64,000 nt of DNA from Massilia sp. HP4 (GTDB lineage Bacteria; Pseudomonadota; Gammaproteobacteria; Burkholderiales; Burkholderiaceae_D). The notes beneath the pieces were generated by a model. That model was not told the DNA's origin. It worked only from the letters and a program-made list of their open reading frames with translations, and made no database searches. Each line of letters starts with the position of its first letter. The stretch's first letter is position 1. Where the stretch lies: the NCBI RefSeq assembly GCF_005222695.1, contig NZ_STGG01000041.1, forward strand, positions 186,001-250,000, written 5' to 3'. This document shows positions 34,007 to 42,984 of this stretch, piece by piece. Position numbers and translations under genes: made by a program.

Positions 34007-36097
34007 TCAAGCAGCGCGCACCAGTCTGTCACATTCTTGAACTACGTACTCGGGAACGTTGTCGAACTTGTGCGGGTTAAGTTGCATAACGTACTCATTC
34101 TCGATATGGAAGGTCTCGTTCACAAGTTTTTGAAGCACGCCATCTTTGTCTGACGAAGAATTAAAAATTCGGAACAATTGCAACTTATCATATCCAACCG
34201 TGGCCTCGTCATATCGGCGCACCATTTCATCTCGATTCTGTATGATCGTAAGTATCGCCTGGTAATCGAAATCTGGAATAAAGCGCGCAATTCCGGCATA
34301 GGCCTTCGCTATATCCTCATCCGTCATCGGCACATCCCCTGCAGCAGTCTTTAATATAGGCACTGGCCGTGCATGTAGCAGATTTGCAAGATAGTTATAT
34401 TCCGTCCCCAGATCATCGACGATTTCAAAATGGCGTCGTAAGTATATACATTTGATCACAGCATCAGACAACTTCTGTACATTCCACGAACAAACCTGTG
34501 CAAACGTCTGAATGTCTGATTCAAAAATCGGAGTTTCTGTAATCACACCTGAACGCGACGATAGAAAATCCGCAGTCGGCTTCGGGTGCTGAAATTGATT
34601 TTTCACACTACGGATAATGTCAATCGCAGGTTCAATATCATGCGTCAGCATAAGCACTGTAGTGTTTCGTAGACTAGCCTTGCCACGGAAAAGCTCGCTC
34701 AAAATCGCAAATTTCTTCGTTTTGTCAAAACTTGATACCGGATCATCAAGTACAACTAAGCCAGGCTTCGCGCTAAGTACCTGATGCATGAAAAGGACCA
34801 GCGCAAACGCATTCTTTTCACCATAACTCAAGTGCTGCGCAGCAGTCTCGATGTGCTGGTTCATATCCTGGTGCACCAGCTTCATTTTATAAGACTCGGA
34901 CTCAGGTTGAATTGTCACCTGATATTTGTATCCAGCCGACTTCAAGAAACCATTGATACTTTCCTGATTTTCATGAATAGAGCGCTCGATTTGGCGCTTA
35001 TGCTTCTTAATTTTACCCTTAAGCTCGCCCAACCTGCCAATCAATCCGGCCAGCTTCTTATTTATTGGGTCAACAATAAGGACTGTTTCAGTGGAGTTGA
35101 GTTTATCCAGCAATGTAAGATCAATAGTGAGCTTTGCAATTTCGTCTTCAATTTTTCCGACATCACGCAGAGCGAAAAATGAGATCGACCTAAGGGCCTG
35201 CAATTTGGAGATGAGAGTTTCGACATCGCCCCGAAGAGCACTTAGGAAATTTATCTCTTCCGGAGAAAGCTCCACTTTGGACTTGGTGATAACTTCAAGC
35301 TTCTCGCGGCACGATTGCTCAAAATATTTACCTAGACGAAGGATAACTGCTTGAAGGCCGTTCAGATGCTCGACGGCCTTTGAATCGTATTCTTTAGATA
35401 CCTGTCTAGCTATTTTTTTTTCGGGCTCCTTAATATCTGAGGCGCAATATGGGCAATTATCAGATAGCTCCAAAAATTCGTTACCTTTAGTTTGCCAGCC
35501 AATCCATTTGGCGGGATTTTCGCTCTTAATGAAACTCTCAAAGGCTGTTAGTTCGGCAGGAATGTTTTCAATCTTGTTTCCCGATCCGAATGCTTTATAA
35601 CCTTTGCTGGCCTTCGATAGAGCACCTGTCTTAGTGACGCCAAATGCGTCGCATACTTCCTTGAGATCAGAAATGGCTGCATCTAGATCCTTGTTTTCCA
35701 AAAAAGCGGACTTGATACCGGAAAATAAGTCCTCTATTTCGCCCATTGCAGCTCGGAATTCATCGTTACGTACGAATATGTCAAAGCTATTCTTCAGTAC
35801 CTCGTCCCTTTGAAAAACGAACTGAGACACATAGGTATCGTCAAACACTAGAGCAGAACCGATCTCATCCACCCCCTGGACCAAAGGATCATGCTGCCCA
35901 ACATGCTCGCGAAATTTGAAAGGCTTGAGATTTTGTAACGTACCGTCGCGAGTGACGGCCGCTAAGATCGATCGGGCAATCGTGCTTTTTCCTAACCCGT
36001 TGGGCCCATATTTAATGTTCAGTGTTCCCTTTGTAATAGCAATCTCGGCTGTTTCGATGCTGTTGCAGTTTTGGATCTTAACGTTGTAAGTACTCAT
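34007..36097 (-). CDS. SMC/ABC-like AAA ATPase (AAA_13 type) with CxxC hook
   Basis: A 696-residue ATPase. Walker A is YGPNGLGKSTIA at about 30-41, an FDDTYVSQF turn follows, and a CPYC motif lies in the middle (about 212-220) between helical coiled-coil arms. The ABC signature is HLSYGEKNAFAL, Walker B/D-loop LVVLDDPVSSFD, and the switch His is in LTHDIEP. The C-terminal ~170 residues end with NETFHIENEYVMQLNP. PrrC and RloC-type anticodon nucleases share this ATPase class, but no R..E..H nuclease triad could be placed with confidence. ATG 36097 has GGGAGG 6 bp upstream and replaces an earlier ATG at 36121. It precedes the HExxH protease gene. An IS3 copy lies 145 bp upstream. Confidence 0.82.
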   Translation of the reverse strand: MSTYNVKIQNCNSIETAEIAITKGTLNIKYGPNGLGKSTIARSILAAVTRDGTLQNLKPFKFREHVGQHDPLVQGVDEIGSALVFDDTYVSQFVFQRDEVLKNSFDIFVRNDEFRAAMGEIEDLFSGIKSAFLENKDLDAAISDLKEVCDAFGVTKTGALSKASKGYKAFGSGNKIENIPAELTAFESFIKSENPAKWIGWQTKGNEFLELSDNCPYCASDIKEPEKKIARQVSKEYDSKAVEHLNGLQAVILRLGKYFEQSCREKLEVITKSKVELSPEEINFLSALRGDVETLISKLQALRSISFFALRDVGKIEDEIAKLTIDLTLLDKLNSTETVLIVDPINKKLAGLIGRLGELKGKIKKHKRQIERSIHENQESINGFLKSAGYKYQVTIQPESESYKMKLVHQDMNQHIETAAQHLSYGEKNAFALVLFMHQVLSAKPGLVVLDDPVSSFDKTKKFAILSELFRGKASLRNTTVLMLTHDIEPAIDIIRSVKNQFQHPKPTADFLSSRSGVITETPIFESDIQTFAQVCSWNVQKLSDAVIKCIYLRRHFEIVDDLGTEYNYLANLLHARPVPILKTAAGDVPMTDEDIAKAYAGIARFIPDFDYQAILTIIQNRDEMVRRYDEATVGYDKLQLFRIFNSSSDKDGVLQKLVNETFHIENEYVMQLNPHKFDNVPEYVVQECDRLVRAA

Positions 36098-36292
36098 CAA
36101 TACCTCCCGTGCCATTGACATTGCTGCAAGCTACCCTAAGCGCTTGCAGGTATTGCTAAGAGGATACTTCAAAAAGCTGCCCAGATGACAACTTTTCGTG
36201 CGAAAGGATACATACGTTAGATGTGCGACGTTTTCGCCGGCTTGGATCGCCCCGGGTTTTGTAGAGGCTCCATTCTTTGAGAAAATGGAGCT

Positions 36293-36616
36293 ATGAAGAA
36301 GCAACCCAAGTATTCCCCCGAAGTCATTGAGCGCGCTGTGCGCATGGTCAGCGAAGCAGCCAGCGAGTACGAATCGCAGTGGGCAGCGATCACGTCGATC
36401 GCTGCCAAGATCAGCTGCACACCTGAAACGCTGCGCCGCTAGGTACGCCAGCAAGAGCGTGATACCGGCCAGTGTCCAGGGACGACCACTGCCGAAGAGG
36501 AGCGCATCAAGGCGCTGGAGCGAGAAGTGCGCGAGCTGCGCAAGGCAAATGAGATCTTGCGTCTGGCGAGTGCGTTTTTCGCCCAGGCGGAGCTCGGCCG
36601 CCACTTCAAGCCGTGA
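36293..36616 (+). pseudogene. IS3 orfA with in-frame amber codon
   Basis: The frame encodes a typical IS3 OrfA: a helix-turn-helix ([13 protein letters not shown]...ITSIAAKI) and a leucine zipper ([21 protein letters not shown]). Codon 50 is TAG (36440-36442) in the context TLRR-stop-VRQQERD, where relatives have Trp (TGG). This cuts the protein before its zipper. The full frame would end at TGA 36614-36616, overlapping the GTG of orfB. Confidence 0.88.
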
Positions 36617-37515
36617 GGGCATTCATCGACCAGCACCGCCATGCCTACGGTATCGAGCCGATCTGCAAGGTGATGCAGGTCGCGCCGTCGGGCTACTGGC
36701 GTTACGCGGCGCAACAGCGTAACCCGGCGTTGCGATGCGCACGTGTCCAGCGCGACGACGTGCTGAGCGTCGACACCGAACGGGTCTGGCAAGCGAACAT
36801 GCAGGTCTATGGGGCTGACAAAGTGTGGCGCCAGTTGCGCCGTGAGGGGACCGACGTAGGCCGCTGTACCGTGGAGCGCCTGATGCGCAAGGCCGGCCTG
36901 CGAGGCGTCATGCGCGGCAAAGTCGTGCGCACCACGGTTGCCGATGCGAAGGCGCCATGCCCTCTTGATCGGGTCAACCGACAGTTCAACGCGCAGCGGC
37001 CAAACCAGCTGTGGGTCAGCGATTTCACTTACCTCTCGACTTGGCAGGGCTTCGTCTACGTGGCTTTCGTCATCGATGTTTTTGCTCGCCGAATCGTCGG
37101 CTGGCGTGTCAGCAGCTCGATGCGGACCGACTTCGTGCTCGACGCCCTGGAGCAAGCACTGTACGCCCGCCAGCCGGAACGAAACGCATTGGTCCATCAC
37201 AGCGATAGGGGCTCGCAATACGTGTCGATCAAGTACAGTGAGCGATTGGCAGCAGCCGGCATTGAGCCATCTGTGGGCAGCAAGGGCGACAGCTACGACA
37301 ACGCCCTGGCCGAGACCATCAACGGGCTCTACAAGGCTGAGTTGATCCACCGCCGCGCTCCCTGGAAGACGCGTGAGGCCGTTGAACTGGCTACCCTGGA
37401 ATGGGTGTCCTGGTTTAACCACCACCGCTTGCTCGAACCACTCGGCTATATACCGCCGGCGGAAGCTGAGGCAAATTATTACAAGCAACTGAGCGGTCAA
37501 GCCATCCCGGCCTGA
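36613..37515 (+). CDS. IS3-family transposase OrfB (DDE)
   Basis: A 300-residue integrase-core protein, intact. The DDE residues lie in [17 protein letters not shown] and [15 protein letters not shown], followed by the usual [18 protein letters not shown] end. It starts at GTG 36613 inside the orfA stop and lies in the -1 frame relative to orfA, as in IS3 elements that make an OrfAB fusion by frameshifting. Because orfA is stopped at codon 50, a functional fusion is unlikely without suppression or help from another copy. Confidence 0.9.
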   Translation: MRAFIDQHRHAYGIEPICKVMQVAPSGYWRYAAQQRNPALRCARVQRDDVLSVDTERVWQANMQVYGADKVWRQLRREGTDVGRCTVERLMRKAGLRGVMRGKVVRTTVADAKAPCPLDRVNRQFNAQRPNQLWVSDFTYLSTWQGFVYVAFVIDVFARRIVGWRVSSSMRTDFVLDALEQALYARQPERNALVHHSDRGSQYVSIKYSERLAAAGIEPSVGSKGDSYDNALAETINGLYKAELIHRRAPWKTREAVELATLEWVSWFNHHRLLEPLGYIPPAEAEANYYKQLSGQAIPA

Positions 37516-37721
37516 CTCACACTAACCGGCCTCCACGAAAGCCGGGGCGATTCAAACCCGTGTACACGGCTTTGCAGGCCGCCGTAAAACCGGGCCACTA
37601 CCAAGGCGACATCACGAGCGCAGCGCCCTGGAGGATTGGCACCAACCGGCTGAAGTCAGCTTGAACGAGTCCAAGACTTGATCTTGCACAGCACAGGTTG
37701 TTCCAATCCGCATAGGATAAC

Positions 37722-37745
37722 AAAAAGCTCGCCGAAGCGAGCCTT
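37722..37745. terminator. UUCG/CGAA-loop terminator of repeat D
   Basis: GCTCGC and GCGAGC pair around CGAA, with AAAAA on the left (T run on the minus strand). This is the same hairpin core as at A and B. Confidence 0.82.
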
Positions 37746-37764
37746 TGCATATACAGATGAGGAA

Positions 37765-37872
37765 TTTCCCTCAGGAAACCCTACTCCCACTCGAATATCA
37801 ATAGGTTCTCTAACCCCATGATTTATCAAGGCATTTTACAGCCCAATAGACTTCATACCATGCCGAGTACCA
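37765..37872 (-). repeat. att-like site D: guaA 3'-tail plus TACCA boxes
   Basis: On the minus strand, codons L-I-F-E-W-E then TAG (37781-37798) resemble the end of GuaA. An inverted repeat (TTTCC 37765-37769, GGAAA 37774-37778) follows the stop and is nearly identical to that of site B. TACCA boxes start at 37856 and 37868, 12 bp apart and 75 bp from the stop. It closes module C-D on the right. Confidence 0.68.
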
Positions 37873-38297
37873 CGATAGGGTAGTGTTCCTGCCAATCTAT
37901 TCGCGAGCGCTGCCGCCTAGGCGAGACCGGCCATGACGTGCCTCACCTGGCCATGGGGGACTGGCAAAATCCAGCGGATGCTCTTCCATTCGATCTCGTA
38001 GTCAACCTTGAAACAGCAATGTGCAAGCGCATTGCGCATCTGACTTACAAACGCCTACGGGAGCTCGGGATGACTTGCTGCGATCGAATGATCTTTTTTT
38101 GGATGTTGTTGTTGGCCTTGCCGAGTGCTTCCAGATTTCGAATGACAACGTCCTGTATCAATTCACTCTGCAGGGAAGTGACCGGGGTGCACGCAGACCG
38201 AAACGCGATAAACCAAGAGGGATGCAGCGGATAAAGTGTGGGTGCTCAGCATTAGCCCCCGTAGCTCAATCGATTCTGTCGGGAGGCGGATTGCAGT
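37873..38297. other. gap between att-like site D and the porin terminator
   Basis: About 425 bp. A 98-codon plus-strand frame (37938-38234) contains ALPFDLVVNLETA but lacks a ribosome site and family support. It may be a worn gene fragment. Nothing else is recognised. Confidence 0.4.
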
Positions 38298-38328
38298 GAA
38301 GCCAGGCTGGCGGCCCATGCCTGGCTTC
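38298..38328 (-). terminator. hairpin downstream of the porin gene
   Basis: A 10-bp stem (GAAGCCAGGC with GCCTGGCTTC) with an 11-nt loop lies 19 bp after the porin stop. It has no T run, so it may act as an mRNA-stabilising or weak terminating hairpin. Confidence 0.6.
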
Positions 38329-38346
38329 ATAGCTCCTGACGCCTCG

Positions 38347-39447
38347 TTAGAAGGCGTGGCGAATCCCGACCGACAGACCCGACTGGTTCATTCCCACCCC
38401 GACCGTGCCGCCTGCGTCCAGCGCAATCGCCGCGCTTACGTTGTTGCGCATGTGTCCTAGCGAACCATAAACTGCGGTGCGCTTGGAAAAGCTATAAGTC
38501 AGGCGTGCCACGGTGAGCGTGGAATCATTGTCGCTGTTGTCCACCGCATGGCGCGCGACCTGTGCGTCAATCTGCAGCGCCGCCGACAACGGATGGCTCA
38601 GGCCGAGGTAATAGAGATTGGAATCGAGGTCGTTGGAGCGGGTGGCGGCCACCTTCCTGCGCGCCATCACCCCAGCCCCGATCTTGGTTGCCCCCAGCAT
38701 CGCATAACCGTTCAGGGTGGTGCGGCGGTCGCGGCTGTCGCTAGTGGTCAGGCCCATCGCCGCGGCGGTGTTGCCGTACATGATGTCATAGGAGGCGGTC
38801 ACGCCATGAGTCTTGTTGTCGTATCCCAGCAGGGCCGTCCACTGGCGGCAGGCCTTCGGATCGCCGGCGATCTCGCCACCGCAATTGGTGGCCGCTGGTC
38901 CGCCCGCGGCCGAGGCGTCGCGCCCGAAGCTGTACGTTGCCCCGACCGTGAATCTGTCAAAAATCCCCATGTAGCCGACCGCATTGTCGCTGCGCGCATT
39001 CGGGATGTACAGGTCGATGCTCGAAATACTGAACAGATTCGGTCCCATGACATCGGACTTCAGCATCGAATGGAAAGTCATGTTGGTCTGGCGGCCCACG
39101 ATCAGCGTGCCGAAACTGCCCTTCAACCCGACATACGCCTGGCGCCCGAACACGCGGTTCCCCTGGCTGCTTGTCCCGGTGTCCATTTGCACGCCGCCTT
39201 CAAGATTGAACAGGGCTTGCAGGCCTCCACCAAGATCCTCGGTGCCGCGGAAACCGATGCGCGAAGGCACGCTGCCAGTCAGACTCGGTACTTTCGTTAG
39301 CGAATCGCCTGCTGCATTTGCGTTCGTGGTGTGCGCGATGCCACTGTCGACGACGCCGTACATCGTTACCTGGGTCTGCGCCTGCGCCGCCTGGGTGGCC
39401 ATGCAAACGAGCGTTGCGATACCTGCACTGAGTGCTGTCTTCTTCAT
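38347..39447 (-). CDS. general porin, Burkholderiales type
   Basis: A 366-residue outer-membrane porin. It has a signal peptide (MKKTALSAGIATLVCMATQAAQA), then QTQVTMYGVVDSGIAH, the standard first strand of the OmpC/Omp32-like trimeric porins. SRIGFRGTEDLGGGLQALF and RQAYVGLKGSFGTLIVGRQ follow, and the protein ends in an aromatic residue (GIRHAF) as needed for barrel assembly. ATG 39447 is preferred over ATG 39453 because of the spacing to GGAG. It lies downstream of the Liv-type importer genes on the same strand and may share their regulation as an uptake route. Confidence 0.92.
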   Translation of the reverse strand: MKKTALSAGIATLVCMATQAAQAQTQVTMYGVVDSGIAHTTNANAAGDSLTKVPSLTGSVPSRIGFRGTEDLGGGLQALFNLEGGVQMDTGTSSQGNRVFGRQAYVGLKGSFGTLIVGRQTNMTFHSMLKSDVMGPNLFSISSIDLYIPNARSDNAVGYMGIFDRFTVGATYSFGRDASAAGGPAATNCGGEIAGDPKACRQWTALLGYDNKTHGVTASYDIMYGNTAAAMGLTTSDSRDRRTTLNGYAMLGATKIGAGVMARRKVAATRSNDLDSNLYYLGLSHPLSAALQIDAQVARHAVDNSDNDSTLTVARLTYSFSKRTAVYGSLGHMRNNVSAAIALDAGGTVGVGMNQSGLSVGIRHAF

Positions 39448-39579
39448 TACCATGTCTCCAGTTGTGGTTGTGCTTTTATCTAGAAGGCGGCCTTGCCCGC
39501 CAGCGCATCATTCGCCGCCCTCATGGGGACAGAAGCACGGCGATGCGGTCCGCCGCTTCAAAGATGCGGGAGCGTGCTC

Positions 39580-40302
39580 TCAGGCGACTCCCATGTATTG
39601 CTGGACGATTGCCGGTTCCGCGCGCAGCTGATCGGAACCGCCCTGCCAGACAACCCTGCCCTTTTCCATCACGAAGTGGCGGTCCGCGAACTTCATCAGG
39701 GCGCCGACGTTCTTGTCGATGACGATCTGGGACAGGCCCTCCTTCTTCAGCGCCGCGAGCGCGGCCCAGATTTCCTGCCGGATGATCGGCGCCAGGCCCT
39801 CGGTGGCTTCATCCAGCACCAGCAGGCACGGATTGGTCATCAGCGCGCGGCCGATGGCGAGCATCTGCTGCTCGCCTCCGGACAGCTGCCATCCGTAGTT
39901 GTTGCGACGCTGCTTCAGGCGCGGGAAAAACGCATACACGCGGGCCAGGTCCCAGGCCTGCAGGTTGGCGTTGCCGTGCCGCGGCGCGCGCGCCGTGGCC
40001 ACCAGGTTCTCTTCGACCGACAGGTCGGGGAACACCTGCCGGCCCTCCGGCACCAGCCCGAGGCCAAGGCGCGCGATGCCGTGCGAGGGCATGCCGGCCA
40101 GCGTCTTGCCCGCCAACCGGATCGAGCCGGAGCTTGGCGCAAGCATGCCGAACAGGCATTTGATGGTGGTCGAGCGCCCCATTCCGTTGCGGCCCAGCAG
40201 GGTAACAACCTCGCCTTCGCGGACGTCGAAGCCCATGCCGAACAGGGCCTGTGCCTGGCCATACGAGGCATGGACGTCGTTCATTTCGAGCAGCGCATTC
40301 AT
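39580..40302 (-). CDS. livF: branched-chain/aromatic acid ABC importer ATPase LivF
   Basis: A 240-residue ATPase, last gene of a five-gene importer operon. Signature LSGGEQQMLAIGRAL, Walker B LLVLDEATEGLAP and the C-terminal LivF end are normal. The Walker A loop reads GRNGMGRSTT: the invariant Lys is Arg (codon CGC at about 40175). The switch region is IVIDKNV, as in some aromatic-acid LivF paralogues. It overlaps livG by ATGA. If the Arg impairs ATP binding, the transporter would depend on LivG's site. Confidence 0.92.
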   Translation of the reverse strand: MNALLEMNDVHASYGQAQALFGMGFDVREGEVVTLLGRNGMGRSTTIKCLFGMLAPSSGSIRLAGKTLAGMPSHGIARLGLGLVPEGRQVFPDLSVEENLVATARAPRHGNANLQAWDLARVYAFFPRLKQRRNNYGWQLSGGEQQMLAIGRALMTNPCLLVLDEATEGLAPIIRQEIWAALAALKKEGLSQIVIDKNVGALMKFADRHFVMEKGRVVWQGGSDQLRAEPAIVQQYMGVA

Positions 40303-41048
40303 TCGTCGTCTCCTTCCCCGAGATAGACCGCCTTGACCTCGGGGTGCGCCCGTATCTCGGCAGGCGTTCCCGTAAACATGACCTTCCCGTAGACCAGCAC
40401 CGTGATACGGTCGGCCAACGCGAACACGGCTTCCATGTCGTGCTCGATCAGGAGGATCGAATACTGTCCTTTCAGGCGCTGGAGCATCGCAACCACCGCC
40501 GCCGATTCCTGTACGCTCATGCCGGCCATCGGCTCGTCGAGCAGCAGGAAGCGCGGCTTGGCCGCCACGGCCATTGCCATTTCCAGCTGGCGCCGCTCGC
40601 CATAGGCCAGGTCGGCGGCCAGTACGTCGGCGCGCGCGCCCAGGCCGCAGGCCTCGAGCGCTTCATACGCCGCCTGCGCCGGTCCGCTGCGCGACAGCAG
40701 CGGACGCAGGAAGCCCCAGCCATGTCCCTGCGCGCCGAGCGCCGCCAGCGCCGCGTTCTCGCGCACGGTGAATGCGTCGAAGACCGAGGTGATCTGGTAG
40801 GAGCGCTGCAGGCCGCGGCGAGCGCGGCTGTGAATCGGCAACCCGGTAACGTCCTGGCCGTCGAACCATACCTTTCCGCCGTTGGACGCCATCTCGCCCG
40901 ACAGCTGGTTGATTAGCGTGGTCTTGCCGGCGCCGTTCGGGCCGATGATGGCGTGCAGCTCGCCGGGGGCGATGTCGAGCGACACCTCGTCGGTGACCAG
41001 GATGCCGCCGAAACGCTTGACCAGCTTTTCGGTACGCAGGATGCTCAT
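40299..41048 (-). CDS. livG: ABC importer ATPase LivG
   Basis: A 249-residue ATPase with Walker A GPNGAGKTTLI, the LivG-type insert around YQITSVFDAFTVRENAAL, signature AYGERRQLEMAMA, Walker B FLLLDEPMAGM, and EHDMEAVFALADR. ATG 41048 overlaps the livM stop by ATGA; longer upstream frames run into livM and are rejected. It pairs with LivF at the cytoplasmic face of LivHM. Confidence 0.94.
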   Translation of the reverse strand: MSILRTEKLVKRFGGILVTDEVSLDIAPGELHAIIGPNGAGKTTLINQLSGEMASNGGKVWFDGQDVTGLPIHSRARRGLQRSYQITSVFDAFTVRENAALAALGAQGHGWGFLRPLLSRSGPAQAAYEALEACGLGARADVLAADLAYGERRQLEMAMAVAAKPRFLLLDEPMAGMSVQESAAVVAMLQRLKGQYSILLIEHDMEAVFALADRITVLVYGKVMFTGTPAEIRAHPEVKAVYLGEGDDE

Positions 41049-42046
41049 GCGTGCTCCTTCACCGCCTGCAGCGGCGCCGGCGTGGCCGGGGCCGGCTTGC
41101 GCCGTTCGAAGCGCGCCAGCAGGCCCGCGATCCCGGGCGTGCGCAGCAGCGCAATCAGGAAGATCGCCAGGCCGAACACGGCCTGCCACGATTCGGTGAC
41201 CGACTTGAGCACCTCCTCGGCGCCGAGGAACACCAGCGCTCCCATGAACGGGCCGAACACGGTGCCAAGTCCGCCGAGCACGATCATCACGATCAGGTCG
41301 CCCGACACGATCCAGCTCAGTGTGGAAGGCGAAGCAAAGGCCGTCAGGTTGGCCAGCAGCATCCCCGCAATCCCGCATAACACGGCCGAGACCACATAGG
41401 CAGCCAGCTGGTAGCGCGTGCTGCGATAACCGATCGCGTTCACGCGCCGCGCATTCTCGCGCGCGCCGCGCAGCACCATGCCGAAAGGCGCCACCCGCAG
41501 GCGCGCGCTCCACCAGACGAGCAGGCACAGGATGACCAGCGCGACCCAGTACAGGGGGACGGCCTGGCCCAGGTTCAGGCCGAAGAATTCGCTCGTGTAC
41601 GTGATCGGGGTGCCGTCGTCGCCGCCGTACTGCTTCAGGCTGACGAATACGAAGTAACCCATCTGCGCGAAGGCCAGCGTGATCATGATGAAGCCGATGC
41701 CCTTGGTGCGCAGGCTGACTGCGCCGGTCAGCAGGCCGACCAGCGTGCAGGAGACCACGCAGATGGCGAGGTGTACCCAGCCATTGCCGATCTCATGGAA
41801 CGACGGGATGGCCACGCTGTAGGCGCCGATCCCGAGGTACAGCGCATGTCCCAGGCTGACCAGGCCGCCGAAGCCGAGCGCCAGGTTCAGCGCCGTGGCC
41901 GCGATCGCGTAGATGACGATACGGGCGAAGAACGCGACCCAGAAGCTTTCGCCGCTGGCCTGCGACCATGCGGGTACGAAGGCCAGCAGCGCCAGCAGCA
42001 ATACCGGCGCCAGCGTGCCCGGCTTGCGAAGTGAATCCAGCATCAT
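41045..42046 (-). CDS. livM: ABC importer permease LivM
   Basis: A 333-residue inner-membrane permease with about ten hydrophobic segments and the LivM landmarks NLALGFGGLVSLGHALYLGIGAY (in two parts), a cytoplasmic LivG/F contact loop near RGARENARRVNAIGY, and MIVLGGLGTVFGP. It overlaps livH (ATGA) upstream and livG downstream. Confidence 0.94.
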   Translation of the reverse strand: MMLDSLRKPGTLAPVLLLALLAFVPAWSQASGESFWVAFFARIVIYAIAATALNLALGFGGLVSLGHALYLGIGAYSVAIPSFHEIGNGWVHLAICVVSCTLVGLLTGAVSLRTKGIGFIMITLAFAQMGYFVFVSLKQYGGDDGTPITYTSEFFGLNLGQAVPLYWVALVILCLLVWWSARLRVAPFGMVLRGARENARRVNAIGYRSTRYQLAAYVVSAVLCGIAGMLLANLTAFASPSTLSWIVSGDLIVMIVLGGLGTVFGPFMGALVFLGAEEVLKSVTESWQAVFGLAIFLIALLRTPGIAGLLARFERRKPAPATPAPLQAVKEHA

Positions 42047-42963
42047 GTTCTCCCTGCGGGAAACAGGCCTTGCGGGCGAACCGCCAGCACCACGGCCATC
42101 AGCAAATAGATCAGCATCGAGGCAAGCGCCGGTCCGGCCGCATTGGCGACATCGCGACTGGCCACCTCACGAAGCAGGGTCGGCAGGAAGGCGCGTCCGA
42201 GCGTGTCGGCGACGCCGACGATCAGCGAGGCGTAGAACGCGCCGCTGACCGAACCGATCCCGCCGATCACGATCACCACCAGGGCCGTGATCAATACCGG
42301 TTCCCCCATCCCTGTCTGGATCGACATGATGGGGCCGGCCATCACGCCCGCCAGTCCTGCCAGTGCCGCCCCAAGCGCGAACAGGATCGAGTTCAGCAGC
42401 TTGATGTCGACGCCGAGCGCAGCCACCATGGCCGGGTTGGTCGCGCCTGCGCGGATCAGCATGCCGAGCCGGGTCCGGTGCATCAGCAGGTGAGCACCGA
42501 CCGCCACGGCCAGTCCCACCACGATGATGCCGAAGCGGTAGCTCGGATAACTGATGCCCAGCAGGTCCACCGTCCCTTCGAGGAAGGACGGCAGCGACAG
42601 GAAGTAGGGTTGCGGGCCCCACACGATGCGCGTCACTTCGTTAAAGAACAGCACCAGGCCGAAGGTCGCCAGCACGTGGTCGAGGTGGTCGCGCCGGTAC
42701 AGGCGCGAGATCGCCGCCCGCTCCAGCACCACACCCAGCAGCGTGCAGCCGGCGACCGCCGCCAGCACCGCCATCCCGAAGGACGCGGTATGCTGGTAGG
42801 CGGCGGCGGCGAAGTAGGCGCCCAGCATGTAGAGCGAGCCATGCGCCAGGTTGACGAAGCTCATGATGCCGAACACCAGGGTCAGGCCGGCGGCCAGCAG
42901 GAACAGCAGGACACCAAACTGCAGGCCGTTCAGCAGCTGGGTCAGGACGAGGCTCATGCTCAT
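42043..42963 (-). CDS. livH: ABC importer permease LivH
   Basis: A 306-residue permease with eight or so hydrophobic segments. LivH landmarks are LLNGLQFGVLLFLLAAGLTL, MSFVNLAHGSLYMLGAY, an ATP-ase contact loop at RAGATNPAMVAALGVD, and VIGGIGSVSGAF. It forms the heterodimeric channel with LivM. It lies 21 bp after the solute-binding protein gene. Confidence 0.94.
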   Translation of the reverse strand: MSMSLVLTQLLNGLQFGVLLFLLAAGLTLVFGIMSFVNLAHGSLYMLGAYFAAAAYQHTASFGMAVLAAVAGCTLLGVVLERAAISRLYRRDHLDHVLATFGLVLFFNEVTRIVWGPQPYFLSLPSFLEGTVDLLGISYPSYRFGIIVVGLAVAVGAHLLMHRTRLGMLIRAGATNPAMVAALGVDIKLLNSILFALGAALAGLAGVMAGPIMSIQTGMGEPVLITALVVIVIGGIGSVSGAFYASLIVGVADTLGRAFLPTLLREVASRDVANAAGPALASMLIYLLMAVVLAVRPQGLFPAGRT

Positions 42964-42984
42964 GACGTAATCCCCTGCCCTGCC

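Larger units (their letters stand above)
36243..37554 (+). mobile_element. IS3-family insertion sequence
   Basis: A 1.31-kb element. The left end TGGATCGCCCCGGGTTTTG and the right end (read inward) TGAATCGCCCCGGCTTTCG form imperfect terminal inverted repeats. It has two overlapping frames, orfA and orfB. No clear 3-4-bp target duplication is seen (GGCT on the left, AACC on the right), which hints at a later rearrangement or an older insertion. It sits between the AAA ATPase promoter region and att-like site D. Confidence 0.88.

Noticed and set aside
34007-36097. Calling the AAA ATPase a PrrC/RloC anticodon nuclease
   Set aside because: The ATPase core and CxxC hook fit, but no Arg-Glu-His nuclease triad could be located with confidence.
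37938-38234. 98-codon plus-strand frame right of site D
   Set aside because: One short stretch looks protein-like, but there is no ribosome site, no recognised family, and the rest is Cys/Met-rich nonsense.
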